Shown here: positions 9,527 through 17,944 of the stretch, piece after piece
How positions within the stretch are numbered: the stretch's first letter is position 1
Layout of the letters: every line of letters starts with the position of its first letter
Assembly: GCF_006716645.1 (NCBI RefSeq)
Contig: NZ_VFPL01000001.1
Coordinates: forward strand, 1,736,001 to 1,800,000
DNA: 64,000 nt
Direction: 5' to 3'
Origin: Arcticibacter tournemirensis
GTDB lineage: Bacteria; Bacteroidota; Bacteroidia; Sphingobacteriales; Sphingobacteriaceae
The notes under the pieces: model-generated
The model's database searches: none
Told to the model about the DNA's origin: nothing
Seen by the model: the letters and a program-made list of their open reading frames with translations, nothing else
Position numbers and translations under genes: made by a program

Positions 9527-10459
9527 ATGAGAAATAAAAGATTCGGTTTTTTGACGAAACTTAAGGGTATTACTTTTGTAGTAGCGGCCTCTTTGGCAAG
9601 CTGCAGTACAATGAAAAATACCAGCCAAACGGATGCTTCGTTTCCTGCCTTAAGCCTTGAGGCTCATCGTGGAGGGAGAGGCTTAATGCCTGAGAATACT
9701 ATCATCGCTATGATCAATGCGATGAAGATTGAGGGTATTACAACACTGGAGATGGATACTCATATAACAAAGGATCATGAGGTGGTAGTTACGCACGACG
9801 ATTACCTGAGCCCGGCGTTTATGCTAACGCCGGAAGGGAAGGAAATTCCGAGCTCTGACGCGAAAAAATATCCAATATATGGTCTTTCGTATGCTGAGCT
9901 GAGCAAGTTTGACATTGGTACAAAGTACTATAGCGCTTTTCCTCAACAGAGAAAAATTAAAACTTATATTCCTCGCCTGGAAGATTTGATCGACTCGGTT
10001 CAGGCGTATATCAAAGCGAACAACAAGAAGCAATATTTCTACAATATCGAGACTAAATGCAGTGAAAAGGGCGATAATATTCTGCATCCGGAACCCGGCA
10101 GGTTTGTTGAGTTGTTAATGAACGTGATTGAAAAGAAAAAAATAACTCCTTATGTTGTGATCCAGTCATTCGACAAACGAACGATTCAGATCATTCATAA
10201 GAAATATCCACAGGTAAAAACGTCTTATCTTGTGAATAATAAGAAAAGCTACGAAGAGAATATCGCGGACCTGGGCTTTAAGCCTTTTATTCTAAGTCCT
10301 GATTTTAAGATGGTTGATGCTGATCTGGTACAGAAGGCCCATCGCGATGGCGTGAAGATAGTGCCATGGACAGCAAACTCAAGTGAAGAGATTAATCGTC
10401 TTAAAGGGTTGAAGGTTGACGGTATCATTTCCGATTATCCTGATCTCCTGGTGAAGTAG
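9527..10459 (+). CDS. glpQ: Glycerophosphodiester phosphodiesterase, lipoprotein form
   Basis: GDPD-family enzyme that splits glycerophosphodiesters to sn-glycerol-3-phosphate plus an alcohol; family members also act exolytically on poly(glycerol-phosphate). Catalytic features are present: the EAHRGGRGLMPENT block (His47 in this numbering), the EMDTHIT acid residues, the THDD His and the metal-binding Glu in YNIETK. An in-frame ATG at 9503 overlaps the upstream gene by 8 bases. ATG 9527 was chosen because it gives a normal lipoprotein signal (hydrophobic stretch then SLASC), but either may be used. Its product, glycerol-3-phosphate, is the substrate of GlpT at the head of the operon and of GlpD downstream, which is the strongest functional link in the locus. 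Confidence 0.92.
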   Translation: MRNKRFGFLTKLKGITFVVAASLASCSTMKNTSQTDASFPALSLEAHRGGRGLMPENTIIAMINAMKIEGITTLEMDTHITKDHEVVVTHDDYLSPAFMLTPEGKEIPSSDAKKYPIYGLSYAELSKFDIGTKYYSAFPQQRKIKTYIPRLEDLIDSVQAYIKANNKKQYFYNIETKCSEKGDNILHPEPGRFVELLMNVIEKKKITPYVVIQSFDKRTIQIIHKKYPQVKTSYLVNNKKSYEENIADLGFKPFILSPDFKMVDADLVQKAHRDGVKIVPWTANSSEEINRLKGLKVDGIISDYPDLLVK

Positions 10460-10514
10460 GAGTGTCCATTTCTTGATGTAGTTTACACAGTGTTGTCAAT
10501 CTAAATTTATAAAG

Positions 10515-11207
10515 ATGAAATATTTATTAAGAAGAGCGCTTTTTCTATTGCTGGCGACTCTAATTTTAGGTTCTGCCCGCCTGTCGGCACAGGAAGCAAA
10601 ATGGGATAGCACCTACAGGCCTGGGAAATATGTCGCAAAAGTTACGGCTTTCAAGTCTGAGCCGAAGTCAAAGAAAGATATAATATTTTTAGGGAACAGT
10701 ATAACCGCAGGAACCGACTGGTCTAAACTACTAGACCTTCCGGCTGCGAAAAATCGAGGAATATCCGGGGATATAACCTTCGGTGTTTTAGAACGCCTGG
10801 ATGACGTAATTGCCGGGAAACCATCTAAAGTATTTATTCTGATTGGCATTAATGATATTTCAAGAAATATCCCTGACAGTATTATTCTCCGGAATTACCG
10901 GTCGATTATTAGCCGCATAGAAAAGGGCTCGAAGAAAACGAAGATTTATTTCTATACGCTTTTACCGGTAAACAGCTCATTTAACAAGTTTAAAAATCAT
11001 TATGGTAAAGACGAGCATATTCTGTGGCTTAATGAGGAGATAAAGAAACTTGCGGACAAGAAGGTTACGGTTATTGATCTCTATCCCCATTTTTTGGACG
11101 ATAACAAACACTTGAAAGCTGAGTATACTAAAGATGGCCTACATCTCAATGAGGCTGGCTACAAGGTGTGGGCTGACCTTCTGAAGAATGGAGGGTATTT
11201 AAAGTAG
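10515..11207 (+). CDS. Exported SGNH/GDSL-family hydrolase
   Basis: Small secreted esterase (230 residues) with a signal peptide (about 1-25, RLSAQ end). SGNH blocks are visible: GNSIT with catalytic Ser62, the Gly in NRGISGD, GIND for block III Asn, and DGLHLN with Asp207 and His210. It resembles the PAF-acetylhydrolase-like/acetylesterase branch. In this locus it could remove ester substituents (acetyl or D-alanyl) so that phosphodiesterases and the glycosidase can work; that is inference. It follows glpQ by 55 bp and precedes GH89 by 2 bp. Confidence 0.87.
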   Translation: MKYLLRRALFLLLATLILGSARLSAQEAKWDSTYRPGKYVAKVTAFKSEPKSKKDIIFLGNSITAGTDWSKLLDLPAAKNRGISGDITFGVLERLDDVIAGKPSKVFILIGINDISRNIPDSIILRNYRSIISRIEKGSKKTKIYFYTLLPVNSSFNKFKNHYGKDEHILWLNEEIKKLADKKVTVIDLYPHFLDDNKHLKAEYTKDGLHLNEAGYKVWADLLKNGGYLK

Positions 11208-11209
11208 GG

Positions 11210-13429
11210 ATGAAAAAAGAACTTTTTTTAATTACTTTCCTAGCTATCTTCATATCCTCTTATTCGGGTTACACACAGGAAGCTGGTTCCAGCCTTAATA
11301 AAAGTGCTGTTAGAAGCCTGATAAAAAGAATACTACCCTCTCACTCGCACTTTTTCGATGTAGCTTTTATTCCTCAGGAAAACGGAAAGGATGTTTTTCA
11401 GATTGAAACAAAAAATGGGCAGATACTATTGAGCGGACCGAATGGGGTTTCGGTAGCTAGCGCGCTGAATTATTACCTGAAGAACTTTGCAGGTTGCGAT
11501 ATTGGCTGGAACGGAACAAATTTGAATCTCCCTCCAAAGCTGCCTTTGCCGAAGGAGAAGATTCACAAGCAGACTCCATATACATATCGGTATAATTTAA
11601 ACTATTGTACTTTTAATTATACCATGAGCTGGTGGGATTGGGACCGTTGGGAATGGGAAATTGACTGGATGGCCCTCAATGGGATTAATATGCCGCTTGC
11701 TCTTACGGGGCAAAATTCAATCTGGGATCGCGTTTATAAAAGCCTGGGTTTTACAGACAAAGATCTTGCCGGATTCTTCAGCGGGCCAGCTTATTTTAAC
11801 TGGTTCTGGATGGGGAATCTGGATGGATGGGGCGGCCCGCTTCCGCAAAGTTTTATGGAAATGCATGAAGCGTTGCAGAAGAGGATCCTTTCACGGGAAA
11901 GAGAGCTGGGAATGACTCCAGTTCTGCCGGCCTTTACAGGTCATGTCCCTCCTTCGTTTAAAGATAGATATCCGCAGGCCAAGCTAAAGAAGACCTCATG
12001 GCAGGGATTCCCTGATGTGTATATCCTGGATCCTGATGATCCAATGTTCCTGGCGATAGGTAAAAAATTCATTGGGGAAGAAATAAAAACATTTGGTACG
12101 GATCATTTGTATTCTGCCGATACTTTCAATGAAAATACCCCTCCAACGAATGATTCGACATATTTAAACGATATCAGTCGAAAAGTTTACCAGTCTATGG
12201 CCGAAGCTGATAGTAAGGCTACATGGATAATGCAAGGGTGGATGTTTTCTTATTCAGCAAAGTTCTGGCAGCCTACGCAGATCAAAGCCCTGTTGAATGG
12301 AATTCCCAATGATAGAATGATCATCCTGGACTTATATAGTGAAAGTAAGCCAGTGTGGAACCGGACAGAAGCTTACTACGGCAAGCCCTGGATATGGTGT
12401 ATGCTCCACAACTTTGGTGGCAATATCAGTATGTATGGCCGTATGAACAATGTAGCTAATGATCCGGCCAACGCTCTTCACGATCCAAAGTCAGGTAACC
12501 TTGTAGGGATTGGTCTCACTCCGGAAGCTATAGAGCAGAATCCCGTGATGTACGAACTCATGCTTGAGCATGTTTGGAGGGATAAACCGATAGATCTGGC
12601 GACGTGGCTACCAGACTATTCCAGTCGCCGGTATGGCAAGAGGAATCAGAATGCAATAAAGGCATGGGAAGTATTAAGGAATACAGTATACAATGGAGCC
12701 ATTACTTCGGGTGGCCCGGAATCGATTATAACAGGAAGACCTACATTTAATAAAACTACACGCTGGACAAATACGAAAAAGGCCTATCATCCGAAAGATC
12801 TGCTGCCTGCCTGGAATTTGTTAATCACCGCATCGCCAGACTTGAAGAACAGCGACGGCTTTCAGTATGACCTGGTAGACCTGACCAGGCAAGTACTGGT
12901 AAACTATGCAGATACATTACAGCAGCGATTCGCCAAAGCTTACAAAGCAAAAGATGTGGCTAACTTCAAAAAGTACAGCAATGAGTTTTTAATGGTTATT
13001 GACGATGTGGATAAGCTGCTTTCTTCCAGAAAAGATTTTTTATTGGGCAGGTGGTTGAATGCAGCCCGAAAATGGGGGACTAGTGCTGAAGAGAAACGGC
13101 TTTATGAGATGAATGCCAGAAATCAAATAACTCTCTGGGGCGATGAGAACAGCGTTTTGAACGACTATGCCTGTAAACAATGGGCAGGACTACTTCATGA
13201 TTTTTATAAACCACGCTGGAAGCAGTTCTTTGAATACGTTATCCCGCTTATGGAAAATGACAAGGAGGTGAACCTGAAAGTATTTGAAAGTAAAATTAAA
13301 AGTTGGGAATGGAGCTGGGTACAGAAAACAAACTCATACAATGACATGCCGTCGGGCGATCCAGTTGGTTTCTCAAAGCAAATGTACCGGAAGTATGAAA
13401 AGTTGATAAAACAGGCTGATAAGGATTAA
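11210..13429 (+). CDS. GH89 alpha-N-acetylglucosaminidase (NAGLU-like), exported
   Basis: Exo-hydrolase that releases terminal alpha-linked GlcNAc. The 739-residue product has a signal peptide (to about residue 22, SGYTQ) and the three NAGLU regions: an N-terminal alpha/beta domain (about 30-115), the (beta/alpha)8 core (about 120-460) with RYNLNYCTFNYTMSWWDWDRW, LALTGQ, a conserved Glu in the ADTFNENTPP block and the CMLHNFGGNISMYG block, then a C-terminal helical domain with LTPEAIEQNPVMYELM. It is the only glycosidase of the locus and the last gene of the run; a strong hairpin follows. In a locus otherwise made of phosphodiesterases, a cap-removing role on alpha-GlcNAc side groups fits. 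Heparan-like or mucin-type substrates are known for other GH89 members and remain possible. Confidence 0.93.
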   Translation: MKKELFLITFLAIFISSYSGYTQEAGSSLNKSAVRSLIKRILPSHSHFFDVAFIPQENGKDVFQIETKNGQILLSGPNGVSVASALNYYLKNFAGCDIGWNGTNLNLPPKLPLPKEKIHKQTPYTYRYNLNYCTFNYTMSWWDWDRWEWEIDWMALNGINMPLALTGQNSIWDRVYKSLGFTDKDLAGFFSGPAYFNWFWMGNLDGWGGPLPQSFMEMHEALQKRILSRERELGMTPVLPAFTGHVPPSFKDRYPQAKLKKTSWQGFPDVYILDPDDPMFLAIGKKFIGEEIKTFGTDHLYSADTFNENTPPTNDSTYLNDISRKVYQSMAEADSKATWIMQGWMFSYSAKFWQPTQIKALLNGIPNDRMIILDLYSESKPVWNRTEAYYGKPWIWCMLHNFGGNISMYGRMNNVANDPANALHDPKSGNLVGIGLTPEAIEQNPVMYELMLEHVWRDKPIDLATWLPDYSSRRYGKRNQNAIKAWEVLRNTVYNGAITSGGPESIITGRPTFNKTTRWTNTKKAYHPKDLLPAWNLLITASPDLKNSDGFQYDLVDLTRQVLVNYADTLQQRFAKAYKAKDVANFKKYSNEFLMVIDDVDKLLSSRKDFLLGRWLNAARKWGTSAEEKRLYEMNARNQITLWGDENSVLNDYACKQWAGLLHDFYKPRWKQFFEYVIPLMENDKEVNLKVFESKIKSWEWSWVQKTNSYNDMPSGDPVGFSKQMYRKYEKLIKQADKD

Positions 13430-13433
13430 AAAA

Positions 13434-13467
13434 ATGTTTGCGGCTACTGTAGTTTAGCCGCAAACAT
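13434..13467. terminator. Bidirectional terminator between the GH89 gene and glpR
   Basis: ATGTTTGCGGCTA (13434-13446) and TAGCCGCAAACAT (13455-13467) form a perfect 13-bp stem with an 8-nt loop. A-rich sequence on the left and TAAATTTATT on the right give U-rich tails on both strands. It lies between the converging GH89 and regulator genes. Confidence 0.85.
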
Positions 13468-13471
13468 AAAT

Positions 13472-14239
13472 TTATTCTGCGATAGTAACTTTGATTCCGC
13501 TTTCTTCGAGAACAGATTTCATAGAGCCCGAAATTCCGCTGTCGGTTATAATATGCTGGATCTTATCAAGGCTGCAAATTTTCCCGAGGCCCCGTTTTCC
13601 GAACTTCGAACTGTCGGCCAGCACCACAGTTACCTGTGCTGCATCCATCATTTTTTGATTCAGGCGGGCTTCCATCAAACTGGTTGTTGTAAGTCCGGTT
13701 TCAGGGTCGATGCCATCAACCCCAAGGAACAGCACTCCGCAGGTAACATCCTTTAATAATTCTTCGGCATAAGGCCCAGCCACCGATGACGAATTTTGCC
13801 GCAGTTGTCCGCCTAATTGTAACACTTCGACGTTTGGCCGATGAGATAATTCAAGAGCAACATTCAGGGCTGAGGTAATAACAGTAAGGTGGCTTAACGG
13901 ATTTATGCACCGCGCAAGTGCAAGAACAGTTGTGCCTGAAGCAATAATGATCGAGTCGTTCTGGCCGATCATTTTGGCGGCTTCTTTTGCTATTCTCTGT
14001 TTTTCTTCCCTGTATAACTGTTCTTTCTCGTTTACAGGCCTGTCATTAGCATACGGATTTTTGACGGATCCGCCTCCGTGTGTTCTAAAAAGAAGGTTTT
14101 TATCTTCCAGTAACTTCAGGTCCTTTCTGATGGTAACATCAGACACGTCCATTTCTGAACTTAATTCCTGAACGCTTACATGTCCGTGTTCTTTAAGTTT
14201 TTGCAGAATTAGTTGGTGCCGGTCGGTAATACTTATCAT
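13472..14239 (-). CDS. glpR: DeoR-family transcriptional repressor, GlpR-like
   Basis: DeoR/GlpR-type regulator of 255 residues. The N-terminal winged helix (about 1-57) contains VSVQELSSEMDVSDVTIRKD, followed by the family hallmark LFRTHGGGS. The C-terminal sugar-phosphate-binding domain carries GTTVLALA, LGGQLR, LFLGVDGID and VVLADSSKFG. It is convergent with the phosphodiesterase operon and divergent from glpD. Known GlpR members release DNA on binding glycerol-3-phosphate, so derepression of this locus by its own end product is inferred. The gene name rests on context more than on diagnostic residues, since DeoR members for other sugar phosphates look alike. Confidence 0.85.
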   Translation of the reverse strand: MISITDRHQLILQKLKEHGHVSVQELSSEMDVSDVTIRKDLKLLEDKNLLFRTHGGGSVKNPYANDRPVNEKEQLYREEKQRIAKEAAKMIGQNDSIIIASGTTVLALARCINPLSHLTVITSALNVALELSHRPNVEVLQLGGQLRQNSSSVAGPYAEELLKDVTCGVLFLGVDGIDPETGLTTTSLMEARLNQKMMDAAQVTVVLADSSKFGKRGLGKICSLDKIQHIITDSGISGSMKSVLEESGIKVTIAE

Positions 14240-14593
14240 GTATGGATAGATTTAGTGCTTTTATGGGTATTGTCAATAATAAACCAAAAGTATAGAATAA
14301 ATTCTTAAACCTAAAATTACAATTTCGCTCCGATTATACATCATTATTTTATTGTTATTTTTCCTAATTTATAATAGCTTTTTCCTTGCGGGTGGTATCA
14401 ATTTAATGTATAAACCGATCATTTTACGAACATCTCTTTTGTTTGGGTTTTGTTTCCTTTCTAAACCGCCATATCTTAACAAAACAAGAAATAAGAAATT
14501 TCGACATATTATTTTTTATTTTTCTTTTATTTCGTTTTGTTATTTTTTACTTTTGGATATCTTTAAGTAGGATAACAGTAAAACCAATATAAA
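14240..14593. promoter_or_regulatory. glpR-glpD divergent intergenic region with candidate operators
   Basis: About 350 very AT-rich bases without a convincing gene. TTTCG occurs at 14323-14327, 14499-14503 and 14530-14534; the last two are 31 bp apart (about three helical turns), and the first two are followed by ATTAT-type sequence. CGAACAT at 14427-14433 resembles a half-site of the enterobacterial GlpR operator. These are candidate GlpR sites only. Confidence 0.4.
14548..14555 (+). promoter_or_regulatory. Putative -7 element for glpD
   Basis: TACTTTTG fits the Bacteroidota TAnnTTTG -7 consensus exactly and lies 38 bases before the glpD ATG. No good -33 TTG was seen at the usual spacing. 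A TTTCG candidate operator sits just upstream, where bound repressor would block it. Confidence 0.55.
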
Positions 14594-16195
14594 ATGAAAA
14601 ATATTAAGCGAAGCGAAATCATAAAAGGGATCTCAAATCCCGCTGACGTCTGGGATGTGATTGTAGTTGGAGGCGGGGCGACGGGATTAGGGGCTGCTTT
14701 AGATGCTGCAGCCCGGGGATTCAAAACAGTTTTATTTGAGCAGGCTGATTTTGCAAAAGGAACATCAAGCAGAAGTACGAAACTTGTCCATGGAGGCGTG
14801 CGATATCTGGCACAGGGTGACGTGGGACTGGTTAGAGAGGCATTGTATGAACGGGGTCTTCTTCTCCGTAATGCAGCACACCTGGTAAAAAACGAATCCT
14901 TTATTATTCCAAACTACGAATGGTGGGGTGGTGCTTTTTACACAATCGGATTAACCATGTACGATTTGCTTGCGGGTAAACTGAGCCTTGGACGTTCTAA
15001 ACATATTTCAAAGAAGGAGGTTATCCGGCGGATTCCTACAATCAGGCAGAAAGGGCTATACGGTGGCGTTGTTTACCACGACGGGCAGTTTGACGATTCG
15101 CGGCTTGCAGTAAATCTGGCTCAGACATGTCTTGAAAAGGGCGCTACCATTTTAAATTATTTCTGTGTTAAGAGCTTGCTGAAGCAGAATGGTAAAACAG
15201 CAGGAGTAATTGTGAATGATGAAGAAACAGGCAAAGTTTATAATATTAAAGGGAAGACTGTAATAAATGCTACCGGAGTTTTTGTTGACGACCTGTTAAG
15301 AATGGATGAGCCCGCGCGCAAGCCGCTGGTGAGACCAAGCCAGGGTGTCCATATTATTCTCGATAAGTCATTTATGAACGGTGACGACGCCCTTATGATT
15401 CCGAAAACAGATGACGGCCGCGTTCTTTTTGCTGTGCCATGGCATGACAAACTGGTTGTAGGAACAACTGATACGCCACTGAATGAACATAGTATGGAGC
15501 CTAAGGCCCTGGAAGAAGAAATTGAGTTTATTCTCAATACAGCGTCAAGATATCTGTCGAAGGCGCCTTCGCGGAAGGATGTTTTAAGTGTTTTTGCAGG
15601 TCTTCGTCCCCTGGCCGCACCCCAGGGTGATTCTGCTAAGACGAAAGAAATTTCGCGCAGTCACAAGATCATCGTATCAGATTCGGGACTTATTACAATA
15701 ACTGGAGGGAAATGGACTACATTCAGAAGAATGGGCGAGGATACCATCGACAAAGCAATAAAGGTGGGTAATTTAAAGGCATTGCCTTGTAAAACAAAGG
15801 ACCTACCTGTGCACGGGAGCAGGAAGACTGTCGATTTTACCGACCATCTGTATGTATATGGAACCGACCAGCAAGATCTGATGAAACTGGCTAAAGAGAA
15901 CCCCGAATGGCAGGAAAGGCTTCATTCTGATTTGCCTTTTACCAAAGTTGAGGTGGTATGGGCCGTTAGACACGAGATGGCCAGAACCGTAGAAGATGTA
16001 TTAGCGAGACGGGTAAGAGCTTTGTTTCTTGATGCTCAGGCAGCAATAGATATGGCACCCACGGTAGCAGCTTTACTCGCCGGCGAACTAGATAAAGATG
16101 CTGATTGGGAAAGAGAACAGGTCGACGCCTTTATTGATATCGCCAAAGGCTATTTATTAAAACCCTATAGAAAACCCGAAAGACTTGAAGTTTAA
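14594..16195 (+). CDS. glpD: Aerobic glycerol-3-phosphate dehydrogenase
   Basis: FAD enzyme that oxidises sn-glycerol-3-phosphate to dihydroxyacetone phosphate and passes electrons to quinone at the inner membrane. The 533-residue protein has the dinucleotide-binding motif VVGGGATGLGAALDAA near residue 25, the family block GTSSRSTKLVHGGVRYL, the substrate-domain motifs PSQGVHI, VGTTDTP and FAGLRPL, GGKWTTFRRM, and the C-terminal DAO_C helical domain with VRHEMARTVEDVLARR. It completes the route from external glycerophosphodiester to DHAP. No glycerol kinase gene is present in the window, and none is needed if phosphorylated glycerol enters through GlpT. Confidence 0.96.
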   Translation: MKNIKRSEIIKGISNPADVWDVIVVGGGATGLGAALDAAARGFKTVLFEQADFAKGTSSRSTKLVHGGVRYLAQGDVGLVREALYERGLLLRNAAHLVKNESFIIPNYEWWGGAFYTIGLTMYDLLAGKLSLGRSKHISKKEVIRRIPTIRQKGLYGGVVYHDGQFDDSRLAVNLAQTCLEKGATILNYFCVKSLLKQNGKTAGVIVNDEETGKVYNIKGKTVINATGVFVDDLLRMDEPARKPLVRPSQGVHIILDKSFMNGDDALMIPKTDDGRVLFAVPWHDKLVVGTTDTPLNEHSMEPKALEEEIEFILNTASRYLSKAPSRKDVLSVFAGLRPLAAPQGDSAKTKEISRSHKIIVSDSGLITITGGKWTTFRRMGEDTIDKAIKVGNLKALPCKTKDLPVHGSRKTVDFTDHLYVYGTDQQDLMKLAKENPEWQERLHSDLPFTKVEVVWAVRHEMARTVEDVLARRVRALFLDAQAAIDMAPTVAALLAGELDKDADWEREQVDAFIDIAKGYLLKPYRKPERLEV

Positions 16196-16210
16196 ATGAT
16201 TTGAAAAAAG

Positions 16211-16243
16211 GCACAGGGGCTCTGAGCCCTCAGAGCGCTGTGT
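16211..16243. terminator. Bidirectional terminator between glpD and the PEBP-family gene
   Basis: GCTCTGA (16219-16225), a GCCC loop and TCAGAGC (16230-16236) form the core; CACAG (16212-16216) with CTGTG (16238-16242) extends it. AAAAAA on the left and TCTTCTTTATTATT on the right serve as U-tracts for the two converging genes. Confidence 0.75.
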
Positions 16244-16254
16244 CTTCTTTATTA

Positions 16255-16716
16255 TTATTGTAGGTTTTCAGGGCGGGTACACCGTCCCAGCAATTCCGAT
16301 TTGCTAATAATATGCCCTTCCATAGCTTTTTCAACGTCCACTCTTTCGGAGGCCGCAGGCAAATCAAGCATACAGTCGAGCGCATAGAGCCTGAACCAGT
16401 AATGATGCGTTCCCTGGAAATATCTTGGGCATGGACCTTCATAACCGAAAGTATGGTTGTTGGCTAAGCCTTCTATACCACCCAGAGGTATAGTGCCTTC
16501 ATCAACCATTATACTTGACGGGGGGATATTAAATACCATCCAGTGTGTCCAGGCTTTTGGTGTTGCATCAACATCTTCAAAGATCAATACAAGACTTTCG
16601 GTGTTCTGGGGTAAGTCCTGAAATACCAAAGGGGGACTGGTGTTTAATCCAAGACAGGTATACGGCAGCGGAACTTCTTCACCGTGTTCAAAAACAGTCT
16701 TTATTCTCATTCGCAT
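16255..16716 (-). CDS. YbhB/YbcL (PEBP/Raf-kinase-inhibitor-like) protein
   Basis: Small cytoplasmic PEBP-family protein (153 residues). Family signatures are visible: TCLGLNTSPPLVFQDLPQNTESLVLIFEDVDA near the N-terminus, WTHWMVFNIPPS, the GYEGPCPR ligand-pocket block and HHYWFRLYALD. The bacterial family has no firmly assigned reaction. It is the last of three minus-strand genes (YajQ, GNAT, this one), but gaps of about 34 and 58 bp leave their co-transcription uncertain. Confidence 0.9.
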   Translation of the reverse strand: MRMRIKTVFEHGEEVPLPYTCLGLNTSPPLVFQDLPQNTESLVLIFEDVDATPKAWTHWMVFNIPPSSIMVDEGTIPLGGIEGLANNHTFGYEGPCPRYFQGTHHYWFRLYALDCMLDLPAASERVDVEKAMEGHIISKSELLGRCTRPENLQ

Positions 16717-16774
16717 TATTTGTTTTTCGGTTCAAGAACAAGCCCTGCAAATAAAAGTTTAAGCGAAAGAATAA

Positions 16775-17197
16775 TTATTGCTGATAAATATTAGGGACGC
16801 TTATTTCCATAAGTCGTTCCGGATGTGCCAATCCCGAAAAATCAAACTTTCTATATAGTCCATGGGCATCAGCAGTGCCCAGCATCCATCGTCTCAAACC
16901 CTGAAGAGCCGGATATTCCCTTATAAAAGCAAGCAGCTGTTTTGACAATCCCTTTTTACGGTATTCAGGTAAAACAAAAACATCAGCGAGGTAAGCAAAA
17001 GTGGCACAATCCGTAATAACCCTTGCAAAACCAACCTGCCTGCTTTCTGAATAAACACCAAAGCACAACGAGTTTTCAATCGAACGTTCAACTGTTTCAA
17101 GAGGGATGTTTTTTGCCCAATAAGATTGCTCACTAAGGTATCGATGGATCATAGGAATATCCAGCATAGATTTGTCGGCAGAAATAGCTATACTCAT
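16775..17197 (-). CDS. GNAT-family N-acetyltransferase
   Basis: Acetyl-CoA-dependent acetyltransferase (140 residues). The fold is recognisable from VGFARVITDCATFAYLADVFVLPEYRKKGLSKQLL, in which the RKKGLS segment is the acetyl-CoA pyrophosphate loop, and from the C-terminal MLGTADAHGLYRKFDFSGL strand-helix block. It matches the small bacterial group in which VFVLPEYR(K/G)KG is followed by a terminal FxG. The acceptor substrate is unknown. Confidence 0.87.
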   Translation of the reverse strand: MSIAISADKSMLDIPMIHRYLSEQSYWAKNIPLETVERSIENSLCFGVYSESRQVGFARVITDCATFAYLADVFVLPEYRKKGLSKQLLAFIREYPALQGLRRWMLGTADAHGLYRKFDFSGLAHPERLMEISVPNIYQQ

Positions 17198-17230
17198 ACT
17201 ATCAGTTGTAGTTTGTTGTGAACGGAGGAA

Positions 17231-17722
17231 TTAATTCCTCATGTTGATGTACTGCAAAGGCTGTCCAAAATCTTCAGACCGCAGGAGTGAGATAACAGAC
17301 TGAAGATCATCGATCTTCTTCCCCTGCACGCGGACTTGTTCATCCATAATCGATGCCTGAACCTTCAAGCCGCTGTCTTTGATTTTCTTTATGATCTTTT
17401 TGGATGTTTCTTTGTCTATACCTTCCTTGATCTTGATTTCTTTACGCAGCATATTTCCCGATGCGTATTGTTCTTTACCCATGTCGAGCGCATTGGGGTC
17501 AAGGTGTTGCTTTACCATCCTCGAAATAATGGAATCTTGTATCGCTTTCAGTCGCATATCGTTTTCAGTAACGATAGTGATCTCGTTGGTTTTTTTATCA
17601 AGCTCAACGCTGCTTTTTGAGTCGTTGAAGTCGTACCGGTTCAATATCTCTTTTTTTGCGTTGTTAATAGCGTTGTCAAGAGTTTGTCCGTCTATTTTGC
17701 TTACTATATCGAATGAAGGCAT
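17231..17722 (-). CDS. yajQ: YajQ-family nucleotide-binding protein
   Basis: Small (163 residues) two-domain protein of the YajQ/UPF0234 family; in some proteobacteria it binds cyclic di-GMP. The start was set at the ATG encoding MPSFDIVSKID, 22 codons inside the longest frame, because this is the family's usual N-terminus and gives the usual length. Conserved segments include ALNNAKKEI-like NAINNAKKEILNRYDF, ENDMRLKAIQDSI, and KIKDSGLKVQASIMDEQVRVQGKKIDDLQ. The target in Bacteroidota is not established. Confidence 0.92.
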   Translation of the reverse strand: MPSFDIVSKIDGQTLDNAINNAKKEILNRYDFNDSKSSVELDKKTNEITIVTENDMRLKAIQDSIISRMVKQHLDPNALDMGKEQYASGNMLRKEIKIKEGIDKETSKKIIKKIKDSGLKVQASIMDEQVRVQGKKIDDLQSVISLLRSEDFGQPLQYINMRN

Positions 17723-17944
17723 GCCTTTAATGTTGTTGAAAGAATGTTGGTTCGAAGGTAAAAATTTAACTTTAAAATTATTATACATTTAGCCTAACCG
17801 AAATGTATTGTTTAACAATTTATGAATTTATCGGTTTAGTATGAAGATGAAGAAAAGGAAATAATACCAGTATTTAATATTAAGTTAACAATAAATCAGC
17901 AGCTTTGCAATTGACGGTATTGAACCGGCTGCGTAAATATACTA

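Noticed and set aside
14352-14570. 72-residue frame in the glpR-glpD gap
   Set aside because: Highly AT-rich, Phe/Asn/Lys-biased, no family features; it overlaps the promoter region of glpD.
17379-17792. Antisense frame with hydrophobic stretches over yajQ
   Set aside because: Antisense to a well-recognised gene; apparent hydrophobicity comes from the complementary codons.
17806-17818. Short palindrome ATTGTT-T-AACAAT upstream of ppk
   Set aside because: Short, in AT-rich DNA and compatible with chance; no recurrence noticed.
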